Positions 1-9,736 are shown, counted from the first letter of the stretch. The stretch is DNA of 27,586 nt from a virus (IMGVR_UViG_3300049043_000351:1-27586); one strand, 5' to 3'. Numbers and translations are program-made. Notes: a model not told the origin generated them from the letters alone.

Positions 1-303
1 TTACAATTTTACTGGTTGTTCTGTCGGAAGGGGAAAACCAAAGTTCCACTGGCACGTCGCCGATGATGAACCGGTGCGGGGTGTTATCCCGCTTGGCAGA
101 GCTGCTTCTGCTCCGTTGCACATCGGGGTATCTCCTGCACTACCCCACATTTCCTCCAGTTCGAGGGTATATGCTCTGGCCAGCGACTGATCCTGGATGA
201 AAAGCAGGTTGTTCAGGTCATTATTGATATTGGTGTTGGTCCAGTTCATGGATCCAGTCATCACCCAGGCCTTGTCGGCGTATCGGCGGCGATAAGGCTT
301 ATG
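1..303 (-). pseudogene. C-terminal fragment of a phospholipase D-like protein
   Basis: The minus-strand frame reads TGSMNWTNTNINND followed by LLFIQDQSLARAY and LEEMWGS. This is the pattern after the second half-site of PLD-superfamily proteins: GSxNWT, an Asn-rich turn, then a helix ending in EMW. The stop codon is at 1-3. An in-frame stop lies at 304-306, just upstream of a His-Lys pair, and the usual HxKxxxxD spacing is not intact, so the N-terminal part is missing or frame-shifted. PLD-like proteins are phosphodiesterases or nucleases with two HKD motifs; only the last part of one is present. It probably belongs to the flanking chromosome rather than the phage. The downstream 40 residues after the domain look unrelated to the family. 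Confidence 0.6.
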
Positions 304-546
304 TCAGGCGCTGGTAAGTTTCGTATTGCTAATCATGACAGATGAAGTTAACTTCAGTTGTTCCACCAGAGCTGGCGCTTCAGTGCGTCGGTTCATCCTC
401 CAGGGCAGGGGGAGTCTGCAGCTGCGCTCACTGCCAAATGTGGTGCGCCTCACTGCCTTCCTCACTGTTCTAGACAGGCTGAAGACTTTCCTGCTCCTTC
501 GTTTTCCTTGTCTCCTTCTATTCTTTCTTTAGCAACAACTTCTTGA

Positions 547-574
547 GTACTTTTGAGCGTCGACGTTCAAGTAC
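547..574. repeat. Imperfect hairpin
   Basis: GTACTT pairs with AAGTAC. Inside it, after a two-base bulge, GAGCG pairs with CGTTC with one G-T pair, around a TCGA loop. No T-run follows, so it is not a clear terminator. Function unknown. Confidence 0.35.
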
Positions 575-1141
575 AATAGTAGACGTTCTCGCCATGGAGA
601 CATGAGCCCCAACCGCAAGTGAATTGCATCCGTTTGGGGAATGAAAGCTAAGCTGAGGTTGTAACATTGAATACAATGGATCTCACGGTTTACCCTCATT
701 TTCCACAAACCGTGACATAGATCCGGAGGCCTCTGTTTGACCAACGATCAGGAGTCCGACAAGCGTGGTTTTCTTCGAGACACTGCGTTTGAATCTCAAT
801 GAATGTAGTTCGGATCCTGGATGGCGAATAGTCGCTTATTTTCCACTGCAGCTCAAGCCAGATCGGCTGTCCTTGTGCAAGGCAAACACAGGGCAAGGGT
901 GTCAAGCCATAATATGACTTTGAATATGACTAGACGTGTGAAAGATTGCTGGAGTTTCAGACTCGTACCCTACCTGTTTGTTTCCATCCCTCCCAACTTT
1001 GAAAGCGCTCAAGCTTCAGTCATCTTGGGTCCATTGGCCGGGTATGCTTTGAGTGTAGGTATGCTCAGCCATTCATAGGATATCCATTCTGACGTTTTGG
1101 TACATCAGATAGGTCTTGCAAGCCTCCAGTTGGCTGCTTTG

Positions 1142-1160
1142 TTGGTGACCAGGTCACCAA
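1142..1160. repeat. Perfect 19-bp palindrome
   Basis: TTGGTGACC and GGTCACCAA are exact inverted copies around a single central A. The size and symmetry fit a dimeric repressor operator, but no gene starts nearby and no promoter is obvious, so the role is unknown. Confidence 0.5.
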
Positions 1161-1575
1161 TGTTGAGAGTGCAAGAGAATGCAACTTAACACCGCGAGGG
1201 GAGATTCAAGTCTTGCGTAGTATTGCAAATATAAGCTATCATGCAATCGTCTTTGGGGGTAAGTCCTGGCCATGGAAGAGCTTAAGTGGCACACCTGGAT
1301 AGTATGATTTCATCCTCATTATCTTCTTTCCCCTGAACACCAATCCGCTAATCTACAACTGAATGAATTTGCCTGGCCGTAGTCCGAGATGATCCTGCAG
1401 GAAGGACCGCGTCAAGGCTTGCCGATCATGCATGGGAGGCCTAATTCTCAACGTTACACAGTTTGCTAAGTGAGGCTTTTGGGGAGGCAGGGAGACAATT
1501 TGGCCACGTATGCGTTTTGATGTAGCGCCCTTAATATCACAGCACGACCGCCCCTAGCATGCCTCATGTGATGAG

Positions 1576-1690
1576 ACCACCACGCTTGAAGGAACGGCAC
1601 CACCACCCCTGAAGGAACAGTGCCACCAGGCCTGAAGTAAACGCACCAGCACGCCTGAGGTAACAGCACCATCATCCTTTTAAGTAGACC
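1576..1690. repeat. Degenerate ~23-bp tandem repeat, about five copies
   Basis: Units begin near 1576, 1599, 1625, 1645 and 1668. Each has the form ACCA(C/G)CACnCCTGAAGGAAC with unit length 20-25 bp and many substitutions. The fifth copy is the weakest. The minus strand stays open through it and would give a Trp/Val-rich repeat peptide, but this looks like a by-product of the repeat. There is no constant repeat with unique spacers, so it is not a CRISPR array. Confidence 0.55.
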
Positions 1691-1860
1691 AGGGCGTGAA
1701 CGCCCCTGAAGTGGCAACCACGTCTCCATGATCAAAGCGCCCCTGACGATGGTAAATGTTTGGCGATGTTACTCGTTCAGTTACGTATTGCTGGTCGTCA
1801 CGAACGGCGCGACTATTCGCTAGCGTCAGCGGCAAAACGCTCTAAAGCCTTGCGCCGCAA

Positions 1861-1966
1861 GGGATCTTACCGAGACTTAAAACGAGATCCCCTAAAGGCA
1901 GTTTAGTGCGGTTTAGTATCGGTTTAGAGAGATTAGTGGCTTTCAACTTTTGCTCGTCACGTTTAG
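1861..1966 (+). promoter_or_regulatory. Candidate DNA-packaging (cos/pac) site beside terS
   Basis: GGGATCT at 1861-1867 and AGATCCC at 1885-1891 form an inverted repeat. It is followed by GTTTAG at 1901, 1911 and 1922, a variant GATTAG at 1931, and another GTTTAG at 1961 inside the start of terS. The 10-11 bp spacing puts the repeats on one face of the helix. In lambda, TerS (Nu1) binds iterated sites next to a partly symmetric nicking site near its own gene, and this arrangement resembles that. The role is an inference; the repeats could equally be operators or initiator iterons. Confidence 0.4.
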
Positions 1967-2493
1967 CGAGTTTGCGTACATCAAGGGTTGCAGCAAGGGT
2001 GCTGTGACCCATGCGTGCAAGAGCAGGATCGCTGGCGCAGTGGTTGAGAAGGACGGGAAGAAGTGGCTTGATCGTGACTTGGCGTTGGAGTTATGGCGGA
2101 AGAACACGCTGAAGAACAACAACGCGATCGTGGATGAGCCGGATGATGTGGAGGTGCCACCACCGGCTGACGAGCGTGAGTTGAGAGCGCGCGTCAATGC
2201 GCTGCCTGATGATGCGATCCCGGAGCTGAATGAGAGCAGGGCGCGGCGTGAGCACTATCAGGCGGAGCTGGCGAAGCTGCAGGTGACGCAACAGCGCGGT
2301 GAGTTGGTGCCAGCTGATGAGGTGAAGAAGAAGCGCATTCCAGGTGGGGCGGAGCGTGCGTGAGGCGCTGGCGAATTTGGCGGATCGGTTGAGCCATCAA
2401 CTGGCTGGCGAGACTGATCCGGTGGTGATTCATCAGCTGCTGAGTGAGGAGCACCGTGATGCGTTGATGGCGCTGGTGGAGGTGGAAACATGA
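1950..2493 (+). CDS. Terminase small subunit (Nu1-like)
   Basis: The protein recognises phage DNA and hands it to the large terminase for cutting and packaging. The N-terminal ~55 residues contain a winged helix-turn-helix of the Nu1 type: TFSEFAYIKGCSKGAVTHAC, then a Trp-containing wing. A charged linker and a helix rich in Arg and Glu (ESRARREHYQAELAKLQ) follow, as in other TerS proteins. The start is TTG at 1950; no ATG exists between the stop at 1914-1916 and the domain. One frame change near 2335 truncates the raw reading at 2363. The other frame continues with SVREALANLADRLSHQLAGE to a TGA at 2491, overlapping the terL ATG by 4 nt. Corrected length is about 180 residues, normal for the family. 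Confidence 0.8.
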
Positions 2494-4344
2494 GCGTCTG
2501 GCGCGCTAGCTTCATGGAAGGGCTGCGGCCTGAGCGTGCGCTGACGGTGAGCGAATGGGCTGACGAGCACCGGACGGTTGAGCAGCAAGGCATCAGCGGA
2601 GCCTGGACCATGGCGGACGGGAAGGACTCCTTACTTGCGGGAGCCGATGGATTAGCTTGAGCAGCACCAGCACATGTGCAGCGGGTGGTGATGATGTTCG
2701 CGGCGCAGACGGGCAAGACGGAAGCGGGCAGCAACTGGCTCGGGTACGTCATCGCCCATGCTCCTGGATCCGCTGCTGTGCGATACAGCCGACGGTTGAG
2801 ATGGCGAAGCGGTTATCAAAGCAACGGCTTGAATCTTTAATTACAGAGACGCCTTGTTTAGCGGAGAAGATTGCACCTGCCAGGGCGCGGGATTCTGGCA
2901 ACACGATGTTCAGCAAGGAGTTTCCCGGTGGCCTGCTGCTGCTGACCGGAGCAAACAGCGCGACGGGGCTGCGCTCTACGCCGTGTCGCTACATCTTCAT
3001 GGATGAGGTGGATGCGTTCCCGGCTGACGTGGATGGCGAGGGCGATCCGGTGAGTTTGGCGGAGAAGCGGCGACCACGTTTGCGCGGCGCAAGATCCTGC
3101 TGACGAGCACGCCAACTGTGAAGGACTTCAGCCGGATTGAGGCGGAGTATCTGCGAAGCGATCAGCGGCGGTTCTATGTGCCGTGTCCGTGTTGCGGTGA
3201 GATGCAATGGCTGAAGTGGCCGCAGCTGAAGTGGGAGGGCAATGATCCGAGCACGGCGGTTTATGAGTGTGAGCATTGCGGTGAGCGGTTCGCTGAGATC
3301 CACAAGCCGGCGATGCTGCGGCAGGGCGAGTGGCGTGCGACAGCGCCGAGCGATGGCAAGACGGCTGGCTTCCAGCTGAGTGGGTCTGTACTAGCCCGCT
3401 GGGTTGGCTGAGCTGGGCGGACATGGTGGATGACTTCCTGCGAGCGAAGGCTGATGCGCCGATGCTGAAGTCGTTCGTGAACACCCGGCTGGCGGAGACG
3501 TGGGAGGAGGATTATGCGAGCAAGGTGAGCGCCGATGGCCTGATGGCCAAGCGGTTGGCGTATGAGTCGGGCACATGCCCAGATGGGGTGGTGCTACTCA
3601 CAGCCGGGGTGGACGTGCAGGACAACCGACTGGCGGTGAGCGTGTGGGGATGGGGCGACCGGCAGGTGGGTTGGCTGGTGTGGCACCAGGAGCTGATGGG
3701 TGACCCAACGCAGGCGGAGGTGTGGGGGCAGTTGGATCAGGTGCTGGCTACCGGCTGGCCGACGGAGTGCGGCAAGGAGTTGAAGATCACGCAGATGTGC
3801 GTGGACTCTGGCGGCCACTGCACGCATGAGACCTACTGCGTATGTGCGCGACCGTGTGCGGCAGGGCGTGGTGGCGATCAAGGGCAGCAGCAAGCGCGGC
3901 AGTGCGGCGGTGGGCAAGGGCAGCAAGGTGGATGTGAACTGGCGCGGGCGCGTGATCAAGCGTGGCGTGACGCTTTATCATGCTCGGCACCGACACGATC
4001 AAGACCACGCTGTTCGGGCGGATGCGGCATGACGATGCGGCTGCGGTTCGGCATGGCTGCTGATGATGAGTACTTCAAGCAGCTGACGAGTGAGAAGCAG
4101 GCGCTCAGGTATGTGAAGGGTTTCCCTGTTCGTGAATGGGTGAAGAAATCAAGCGAGCGCAATGAGGCGCTGGATTGTTGCGGTCTATGCCTATGCGGCG
4201 ATGTTGATATTTAGCCGGCGGATGAATCCTGGAACGATGTGGCAGCAGTTAGCGCAGGAGCTGGAAGATGGCAAGAAACCAGCGCTAAGATCAAAGAAGC
4301 AGCCCGCCCCTGGGGCTGCTAGTGGCTTCGTGAGCAACTGGTGA
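2490..4344 (+). CDS. Terminase large subunit (GpA family ATPase-nuclease)
   Basis: This is the motor that pumps DNA into the procapsid and cuts it. A good ribosome site (GGAGGTGG) precedes the ATG at 2490. Visible in order: N-terminal LTVSEWADEHR; Walker A AAQTGKTEAGS near 2699; Walker B RYIFMDEVDAFP near 2989; coupling motif LLTSTPTVKDFSRI; a zinc-binding CPCC...CEHC pair (3185-3290); then nuclease motifs TAGVDVQDNRL (near 3600) and CVDSGGHCTHETY (near 3800). The C-terminus ends in KKQPAPGAASGF. About 618 residues after correction, close to the family norm of ~640. At least six single-base frame changes interrupt it (near 2600-2660, 2770, 3070, 3385, 3830, 3980-4030 and 4175), so the raw sequence gives only fragments. 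All diagnostic motifs survive, which argues for sequencing indels. Confidence 0.9.
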
Positions 4345-4348
4345 GGCC

Positions 4349-4921
4349 GTGAAGATTCCATCGCCAGATCAGAGCGGGCGACACGATCAAGTGGCGCGAC
4401 GATGCGGGTGTGGACAATCTGGGCAATGAGATCACGCAGCGCGAGCTGGACGCTGACGTATTACCTGCGGACCAATACGGCTAGCGAGGGTGCAACGGTT
4501 GTCGGCAGTGCGTATGGCACGGGCTGGGAATTTACGATTGCCGCGGCCACCAGTGCTGCGTTTGATGCTGGTGATTGGTATTGGCAGGCGCTGGCAACCT
4601 ATGGCACTGAGAAGGTGACGCTGGGTGCCGGCCAGCTTGAGGTGCTGGCGGCGCTGAGCTATTCAGGTGCGCCTGGCGCTGTTGATGGACGGAGCCAGGC
4701 GCAGAAGGATCTTGACGCGGTGCAGGCTGCGATCCGCGCGATCGTCTCTGGTGGTGTAGTCAAGCAGTACACGATCGGCAACCGGAGTTTGAGCAAGTAC
4801 GATTTAGCGGACTTGCTGCAGCTTGAAGGCAAGCTGAAGGCTGACGTGAAGCGTGAGCAGATGGCTGAGCTGATTGCCAATGGTCTGGGCAATCCCGCAC
4901 AATCTGTTCGTGAGGTTCTGA
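4349..4921 (+). CDS. Head-tail connector, gpW-like C-terminal domain
   Basis: Between terL and portal, where lambda has gpW. The N-terminal ~100 residues look like a beta-sandwich (RAGDTIKWRD, SWTLTYYLRTNTAS, GWEFTIAAATSAAFDAGDWY). The C-terminal part, KDLDAVQAAIRAIVSGGVVK then SLSKYDLADLLQLEGKL, resembles gpW, which stabilises packaged DNA and joins head to tail. The GTG at 4349 is chosen because it directly follows the terL stop and reads KIPSPDQ into the domain. Frame changes occur near 4372, 4431 and 4896. The corrected end is a TGA at 4919 that overlaps the portal ATG by one base; otherwise the raw frame runs artificially into the portal. About 190 residues. The gpW assignment is my reading of the pattern, not a search result. 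Confidence 0.65.
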
Positions 4922-6427
4922 TGGGATTACGCACGCGGCTGTTCAAGGCAATGGGATTCGAGCCGACGCGACCGCAGCGGCGTGCGTATCAAGGCGCGAG
5001 GGTTAGCAGGCTGACGGCTGACTGGGTGACCAGTGGCACAAGCGCCGACAGCGAGATCAAGTCGAGCTTCAAGAGCCTGCGCAACCGTGCGCGGCAGTTG
5101 TGCGCGATAACGACTACGCGCGGCAGGCGGTGCGCGCGATCCAGAACAACGTGATCGGGCATGGCATCAGGCACCAGGGGCAGGTGCGGATGCTGCGTGG
5201 CGGCAAGTTGGATGAGGCCATCAACGGCCAGATCCACGAGGCATGGGAGAAGTGGATGCACAAGAGCCGCTGCGATGTGAGCGGCCTGCTGGGTTTCCAC
5301 GATATGGAACGCCTGCTGGTGCGCAGCTTGGCGGAGTCTGGCGAGGTGTTCATCAGGATGATCCGCCGGCCGTTCGGCGATAGCAAAGTGCCGTTCGCGC
5401 TGCAGGTGCTTGAGGCGGATTACCTGATTGATGATGATGTGCCGCAGGCCAGGGATGGCAACACGGTGCGGATGGGCATCGAGGTGGACAGCTACCTGCG
5501 GCCGCAGGCTTACCACTTCTATGCGAACCATCCTGGCGACACCTATGCGGGCAATGCTCGAACGACTGCTCGCCGGATCCGGGTGCCTGCTGATGAGGTG
5601 ATCCATCTGTTCCTACCGGAGCGGCCAGGGCAGACCAGGGGCGTGACGTGGTTTGCGTCGGCGCTGATGCGGCTTCACATGCTGCAGGGCTATGAGGAGG
5701 CCGAGGTGGTGCGTGCTCGGGCGAGCAGTGCGCTGATGGGCTTCATCAGCAGCCCCGAGGGCGAGCTGGTTGGTGATGAGGTGGATCAAGGCGAGCGGGT
5801 GAGCGAGTTCCAGCCTGGGTGTGTTCAAGTATCTGGCAGCCGGGCGAAAGCGTGACGGTGCCGGACCTGAACAGTCCCGGACGGCCAGCTTGAGCCGTTC
5901 ACCCGGTCGATGCTGCGCGCGGTGGCGGCTGGCGTGGGCGTGAGCTTCGAGAGCATCAGCAAGAACTTCTCGGAGAGCAACTACAGCAGCAGCCGGCTGA
6001 GCCTGCTTGAGGAGCGCGACACCTATCGGGTGCTGCAGCGGTACATGATCGAGAACTTCCATCAGCCGGTGTTTGAGGCATGGCTTGAGATGGCGGTGCT
6101 TGAGCGGTGCGTTGAAGCTTGCCGGGCTATGAGACCAACCCTGACCGCTATCGCGCTAGCAGGTGGGTGCCGCGGAGCTGGGAGTGGGTGGATCCGCAGA
6201 CGTGAGGTTGATGCGTACAAGACTGCAGTGCGGTGTGGCTTCAAGACGCTCGGCCAGGTGATCGCTGAGCAAGGCGGCGACCTGGAGGATGTGCTGGTGG
6301 CACGTCAGGCTGAGCTGGCGATGCTCGATGAGATGGACATCGTGGTACGGATACCGATCCGAGCGAGGTGACTGAGGGCGGATCTGTGCAGGCGCCGCTG
6401 AGCGATGGGCGCGGCGCCGGCGTTTGA
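4921..6427 (+). CDS. Portal protein (lambda gpB family)
   Basis: The ring at the capsid vertex through which DNA enters and leaves, and the docking site for terminase and tail. Lambda-family hallmarks: LRNRARQLVRDNDYARQAV, IQNNVIGHGI, then LVRSLAESGEVFIRMI, LEADYLIDDD, VIHLFLPERPGQTRGVTW, and the conserved LRAVAAGVGVSFESISKNFS with YSSSRLSLLEE near 5910-6010. C-terminal features are WVPRSWEWVDPQ and REVDAYKTAVRCGFKT. The ATG at 4921 overlaps the previous stop (TGATG). Frame changes near 5095, 5820-5880, 6110-6200 and 6350. The corrected stop is at 6425, giving about 500 residues against 533 in lambda gpB. Confidence 0.9.
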
Positions 6428-6515
6428 GGACAACCGAAGCCACCTGATAGAGGAGGAGGAGTACGAGGAGCTGAATCAGTGCTTGAGGATCCGAGCTGAG
6501 GCGCCGGAGGATTGA
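6405..6515 (+). CDS. Possible 36-residue overlapping ORF
   Basis: It starts at an ATG inside the portal C-terminus and ends in a TGA that overlaps the next gene's ATG by one base (TGATG). The peptide is acidic, with a run of Glu (HLIEEEEYEELNQ). The clean stop/start junction and lack of internal stops support it, since this phage couples its genes this way. I recognise no family. It could instead be an extension of the portal frame blurred by indels. Confidence 0.4.
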   Translation: MGAAPAFEDNRSHLIEEEEYEELNQCLRIRAEAPED

Positions 6516-9147
6516 TGGCCAACGATCAACGGAGAGCAGATTGACCTGATGCCGACCGATGGGATGACGTGAAGAGGCGCAGCGGTATCGGGACTGGAAG
6601 GCTGAAGGCCAATGCAGGCGGCACTGAGGTGGCAGCTACGCGCGCGGGGCAAATCCTGAGCGGCGATGAGTTGAGCGCCTGACACGGTGATCACGATGGC
6701 GGCATGGTTTGCACGCCATGAGGTGGACAAGCAGGGCGAAGGATTCAGTCCTGGAGAAGATGGTTACCCATCACCGGGGCGCGTTGCATGGGCAGCGTGG
6801 GGTGGAGATCCTGGGCAGAGTTGGTCTACTGCGAAGGCCGATAGAATCAAGGCATTACAAGAACGAAGCGCTGTGGACTTAGGGCGCCCCTATCCGAACG
6901 AGCACGCTGCTCGGTTGAAAGATCCCGATCAATACGACTCGTTGCGTCGAGAGAACGATGCGGGCGGCCCAGGCATTGACTTCATCTACGGGATCAAGGA
7001 AGGCACCAGCTGAGATCCAGGCGATCCGGTTCCGTAGTTCGCAGTTCACGCCGGCTGAGGCGCGGGCGTGGTTGGCCGAGCATGACTTCGATCCGATCGA
7101 GTTCGAGGAAGCCACGGGCGATGGTGAAGGCCAGCGTGCTGCTGCTGATGCACTGAGCGAGGGCGACTTTGTGCAGTGGGATTCCAGCGGCGGCACTGCT
7201 CGCGGTCGGATCGAGAACGTGATCCGTGAAGGCCAGCTTGAGGTGCCCGGCACTGAGTTCAGCATTGAAGCCAGCGCTGATGATCCGGCTGCATTGATTC
7301 GGATCTACCGCGAAGGCGATGAAGGCTGGGAAGCTACCGACACGCTGGTCGGCCATAAGTTCTCAACGCTGAGCAAGATCGCAGCGCTGCGCAGCCTGAC
7401 CGGCAAGTATCAGCGCAGCGAGATGACTGCGTTTGATGAGGTGGAGGAACGGATCTATGAGTTCCCCTTCAGCTCTGAATATCCAGTGGCTCGGTACTTC
7501 GGCAACGAGATCCTGAGCCATGAGGGCAAGGCTGCTGATCTCAGCCGGCTGAATGATGGCGCTCCGCTGCTGTTCAACCACAATCCTGACAAGGTGATTG
7601 GTGTGGTTGAGCGCGCGTATATCGATGGCCAGAAACGGCGAGGTTATGCGCGTGTGCGGTTCAGCCGCAATCCTTTCGCTCAAGAAGTCTTGAGCGATGT
7701 GAAGGACGGCGTTTTGCGGAACGTCTCGTTCGGCTACTCCATCGACAAAATGGAGGAGCGTGGCAGTGGTGACTATGTTGCCACTGCCTGGTCTCCATAT
7801 GAGATCAGCGTTGTCTCGGTGCCGGCTGACCCCGGTGTCGGGATTGGCCGATCTCTAACGGAAGACCTTGCTGCTTCGGCAGCACCAACACCCGATCCCA
7901 TTCCTTCAATGGAAAACACCACCCCCGATCTGGCCGTGGTGCGGGCCGAAGCCGCTGAGGCTGAGCGTGCCCGCATCTCGGACATCAATGCCCTCTGCGA
8001 TAAGCACGGCATGGCCGATCTCGGCCGCCAGCTCATCGAATCTGGTCGCTCTATCGACGAGGCTCGTGCTGCTGTGCTCGACAAACTCGACAACTATCAG
8101 GAGCCTGTGAACATGAGCGCCGCCGACATCGGCATGAATGAGAAGGAGAGCCGCAGCTTCTCCTTCCTGCGTGCCATCAACTACCTGGCCAACCCCACCG
8201 ATCGCGCTGCCCGTGAGGCTGCTGCGTTCGAGATCGAGGCCTCCGAGGCTGCTGCCGCCAAACTCGGCCGCCAGTCCCGTGGTATCACCATCCCTCAGGA
8301 AGTGCTCCGCCGCGACCTGAACGTGGGCGCCGCTACCGCCGGCGGCAACCTGGTTGCTACTGAGCTGGATGCTGGCAGCTTCATCGATCTGCTGCGCAAC
8401 GCTTCCGCTCTGGATCAAGCTGGCGCCACCGTGCTGACCGGCCTGACCGGCAACGTGGCTATCCCCCGCCAGTCGGGTGCTGCTACCGCCTACTGGGTGG
8501 CTGAGTCCGGTTCCCCCACCGAGTCCCAGCAGACCGTGGATCAGGTGAGCCTGACCCCTCGCACCTGCGCTGCCTATACCGACTTCAGCCGTCGCCTGAT
8601 GATCCAGTCCTCCATCGACGTGGAGAACATGGTGCGCAACGACCTGGCTCGCGTGATCGCCCTCAAGATCGACGCTGCTGGCCTGTACGGCACCGGCTCC
8701 TCCAGCGAGCCTCTGGGTCTGAAGAACACCACCGGCATCGGCACTGAGGACTTCGCCGCTGATGCTCCTACCTTCGCTGAGGTGGTGGCACTGGAGAGCG
8801 ACGTGGCTACCGCCAACGCTCTGCTGGGTAGCCCTGTCTACCTGATGAACGCTGCTATGCGCGGCAACCTCAAGACCACGAAGAAGGACGCCGGCTCCGG
8901 CATCTTCATCATGGAGAACGGTGAGGTGAACGGCTACCGCGGTGTGCTGTCCAACCAAGTCGCCTCCGGCGATCTGTGGTTCGGCAACTTCGCCGACCTG
9001 ATCATCGGCTACTTCTCCGGCCTGGACATCATGGTCGACCCCTACACCAACAGCACCTCCGGGACTGTGCGTGTGGTGGCTCTGCAGGATGTGGACGTCG
9101 CGGTGCGTCATCCCGAGTCCTTCAGCCGCGGCAACAACACCCTCTGA
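6515..9147 (+). CDS. Prohead protease-major capsid fusion with extra N-terminal domains
   Basis: A polyprotein that supplies the shell and the protease that matures it. Order: (1) 6515-6830, a domain with MPTDGM, QRYRDWKAEG, MAAWFARHEVDKQGEGFSPG and AWAAWGGDPGQSW, a module often attached to phage head proteins; (2) GIDFIYGIKEG then IQAIRFRSSQFTPAEARAWL; (3) 7160-7380, a small beta domain like DUF2945/Tudor (GDFVQWDSSGGTARGRIENV); (4) 7480-7850, S78/U35 prohead protease with His in LLFNHNPDKVIG, Ser in LRNVSFGYSID and Glu in SPYEISVVSVPADPG; (5) an Ala/Glu-rich scaffold-like linker, 7900-8110; (6) 8290-9147, HK97-fold capsid (GGNLVATELD, VAIPRQSG, LGSPVYLMNAAMRG, DVDVAVRHPESF). From 6958 to 9147 the frame is unbroken; upstream it has frame changes near 6535, 6560, 6620, 6670 and 7012. 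If the last one is real, 6515-7013 would be a separate gene. Confidence 0.85.
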
Positions 9148-9149
9148 TC

Positions 9150-9356
9150 ATGTTGATCAAGGTCCTACGGCAAACGATGCTGGCAGGCCAGGTGGTCCGG
9201 ATCGGGAAGTCCATTGAGGCTTCCCCCTCGGACGCCAAGCTCCTGATCGGTATTGGGAAAGCTGTTGAGGTCGCCGACAAGGTGGCCGATCTGGTTGAGG
9301 TTATTGCTCAGCCAGCACCTAAACCATCTACCCCTCGACGGAGGGCTAAATCATGA
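9150..9356 (+). CDS. Small head-region protein
   Basis: 68 residues starting two bases after the capsid stop. It reads LIKVLRQTMLAGQVVRIGKS, then DAKLLIGIGKAVEV, ending in a basic tail (TPRRRAKS). Short proteins with a beta pair and an LL.xGKAV motif commonly follow the capsid gene in HK97-like phages; their role is unclear, possibly in head completion. No frame change. The stop overlaps the next ATG by four bases (ATGA), suggesting coupled translation. Confidence 0.7.
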   Translation: MLIKVLRQTMLAGQVVRIGKSIEASPSDAKLLIGIGKAVEVADKVADLVEVIAQPAPKPSTPRRRAKS

Positions 9357-9736
9357 CCATCCACAACCTTGGCTCCAAGACCACGGTCCTGGGTCTGCTG
9401 CGCAACGATGTTGCTGACTGCTACCGACGACCGGCTCTGCCATCGATCTGCAGGGCTATGAAGGCGACATGGCTGTGCTTCTGGACGCCGAAGCTGGCAG
9501 CGCTGGCGTGACCTACGCCGTGAAGCTGACCGAATCCGACACCTCTGGCGGCACCTACACCGACGTAACTGGTGGCGCCTTCACCACCACCTGCCGCGAA
9601 CACTGCCTCGCTGCAGAAGATTTACGTCAACGTCACCTCGCTGAAGCGCTTCGTCAAGGTCTCTGTGACCGTGGCTGGTGGTACTGGCGCTGGTGCCGTG
9701 GCAGTGATCGGCTTGGCTTCTGCGAAGTACAGCTGA
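9353..9736 (+). CDS. Probable head decoration/structural protein
   Basis: About 127 residues after correction. The pattern LQGYEGDMAVLLDAEAGSAG, VTYAVKLTESDTSGGTYTDV, then LKRFVKVSVTVAGG and VAVIGLASAKYS is a beta-rich family frequently found between capsid and head-tail joining genes in phages. Decoration or shell-stabilising function is inferred from position and beta content. Frame changes near 9415 and 9595. ATG overlaps the upstream stop (ATGA), and the TGA at 9734 overlaps the next ATG. Confidence 0.65.

Larger units (their letters stand above)
305..1575. other. Gene-free stretch
   Basis: No reading frame here on either strand looks like a protein. The short open frames are low in complexity, overlap each other antisense, and lack recognisable motifs or ribosome sites. 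Base composition is visibly less GC-rich than the phage body. Only the hairpin at 547-574 and the palindrome at 1142-1160 stand out. It may be intergenic or decayed chromosomal DNA next to a phage, or a chimeric join. I see no tRNA or rRNA. Confidence 0.6.

Noticed and set aside
326-1078. Several short open frames of 60-90 codons in the left flank
   Set aside because: They overlap one another on both strands, have odd composition and show no motif or start signal.
1576-1690. Possible CRISPR array
   Set aside because: Units are adjacent, vary in length and sequence, and there are no unique spacers or cas genes.
1466-1735. 89-residue minus frame with Trp/Val repeats
   Set aside because: It is just the translation of the degenerate tandem repeat, with no ribosome site or recognisable domain.
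300-1950. tRNA-based attachment site at the left phage edge
   Set aside because: I looked for a T-loop (GTTCGAATC-like) with pairing arms and found none; gtttgaatctc near 787 has no supporting stems.
7906-9111. 401-residue open frame on the minus strand
   Set aside because: It lies entirely antisense to the capsid coding part, whose motifs are clear; its Gly/His/Val-rich sequence is the usual shadow of biased codons.
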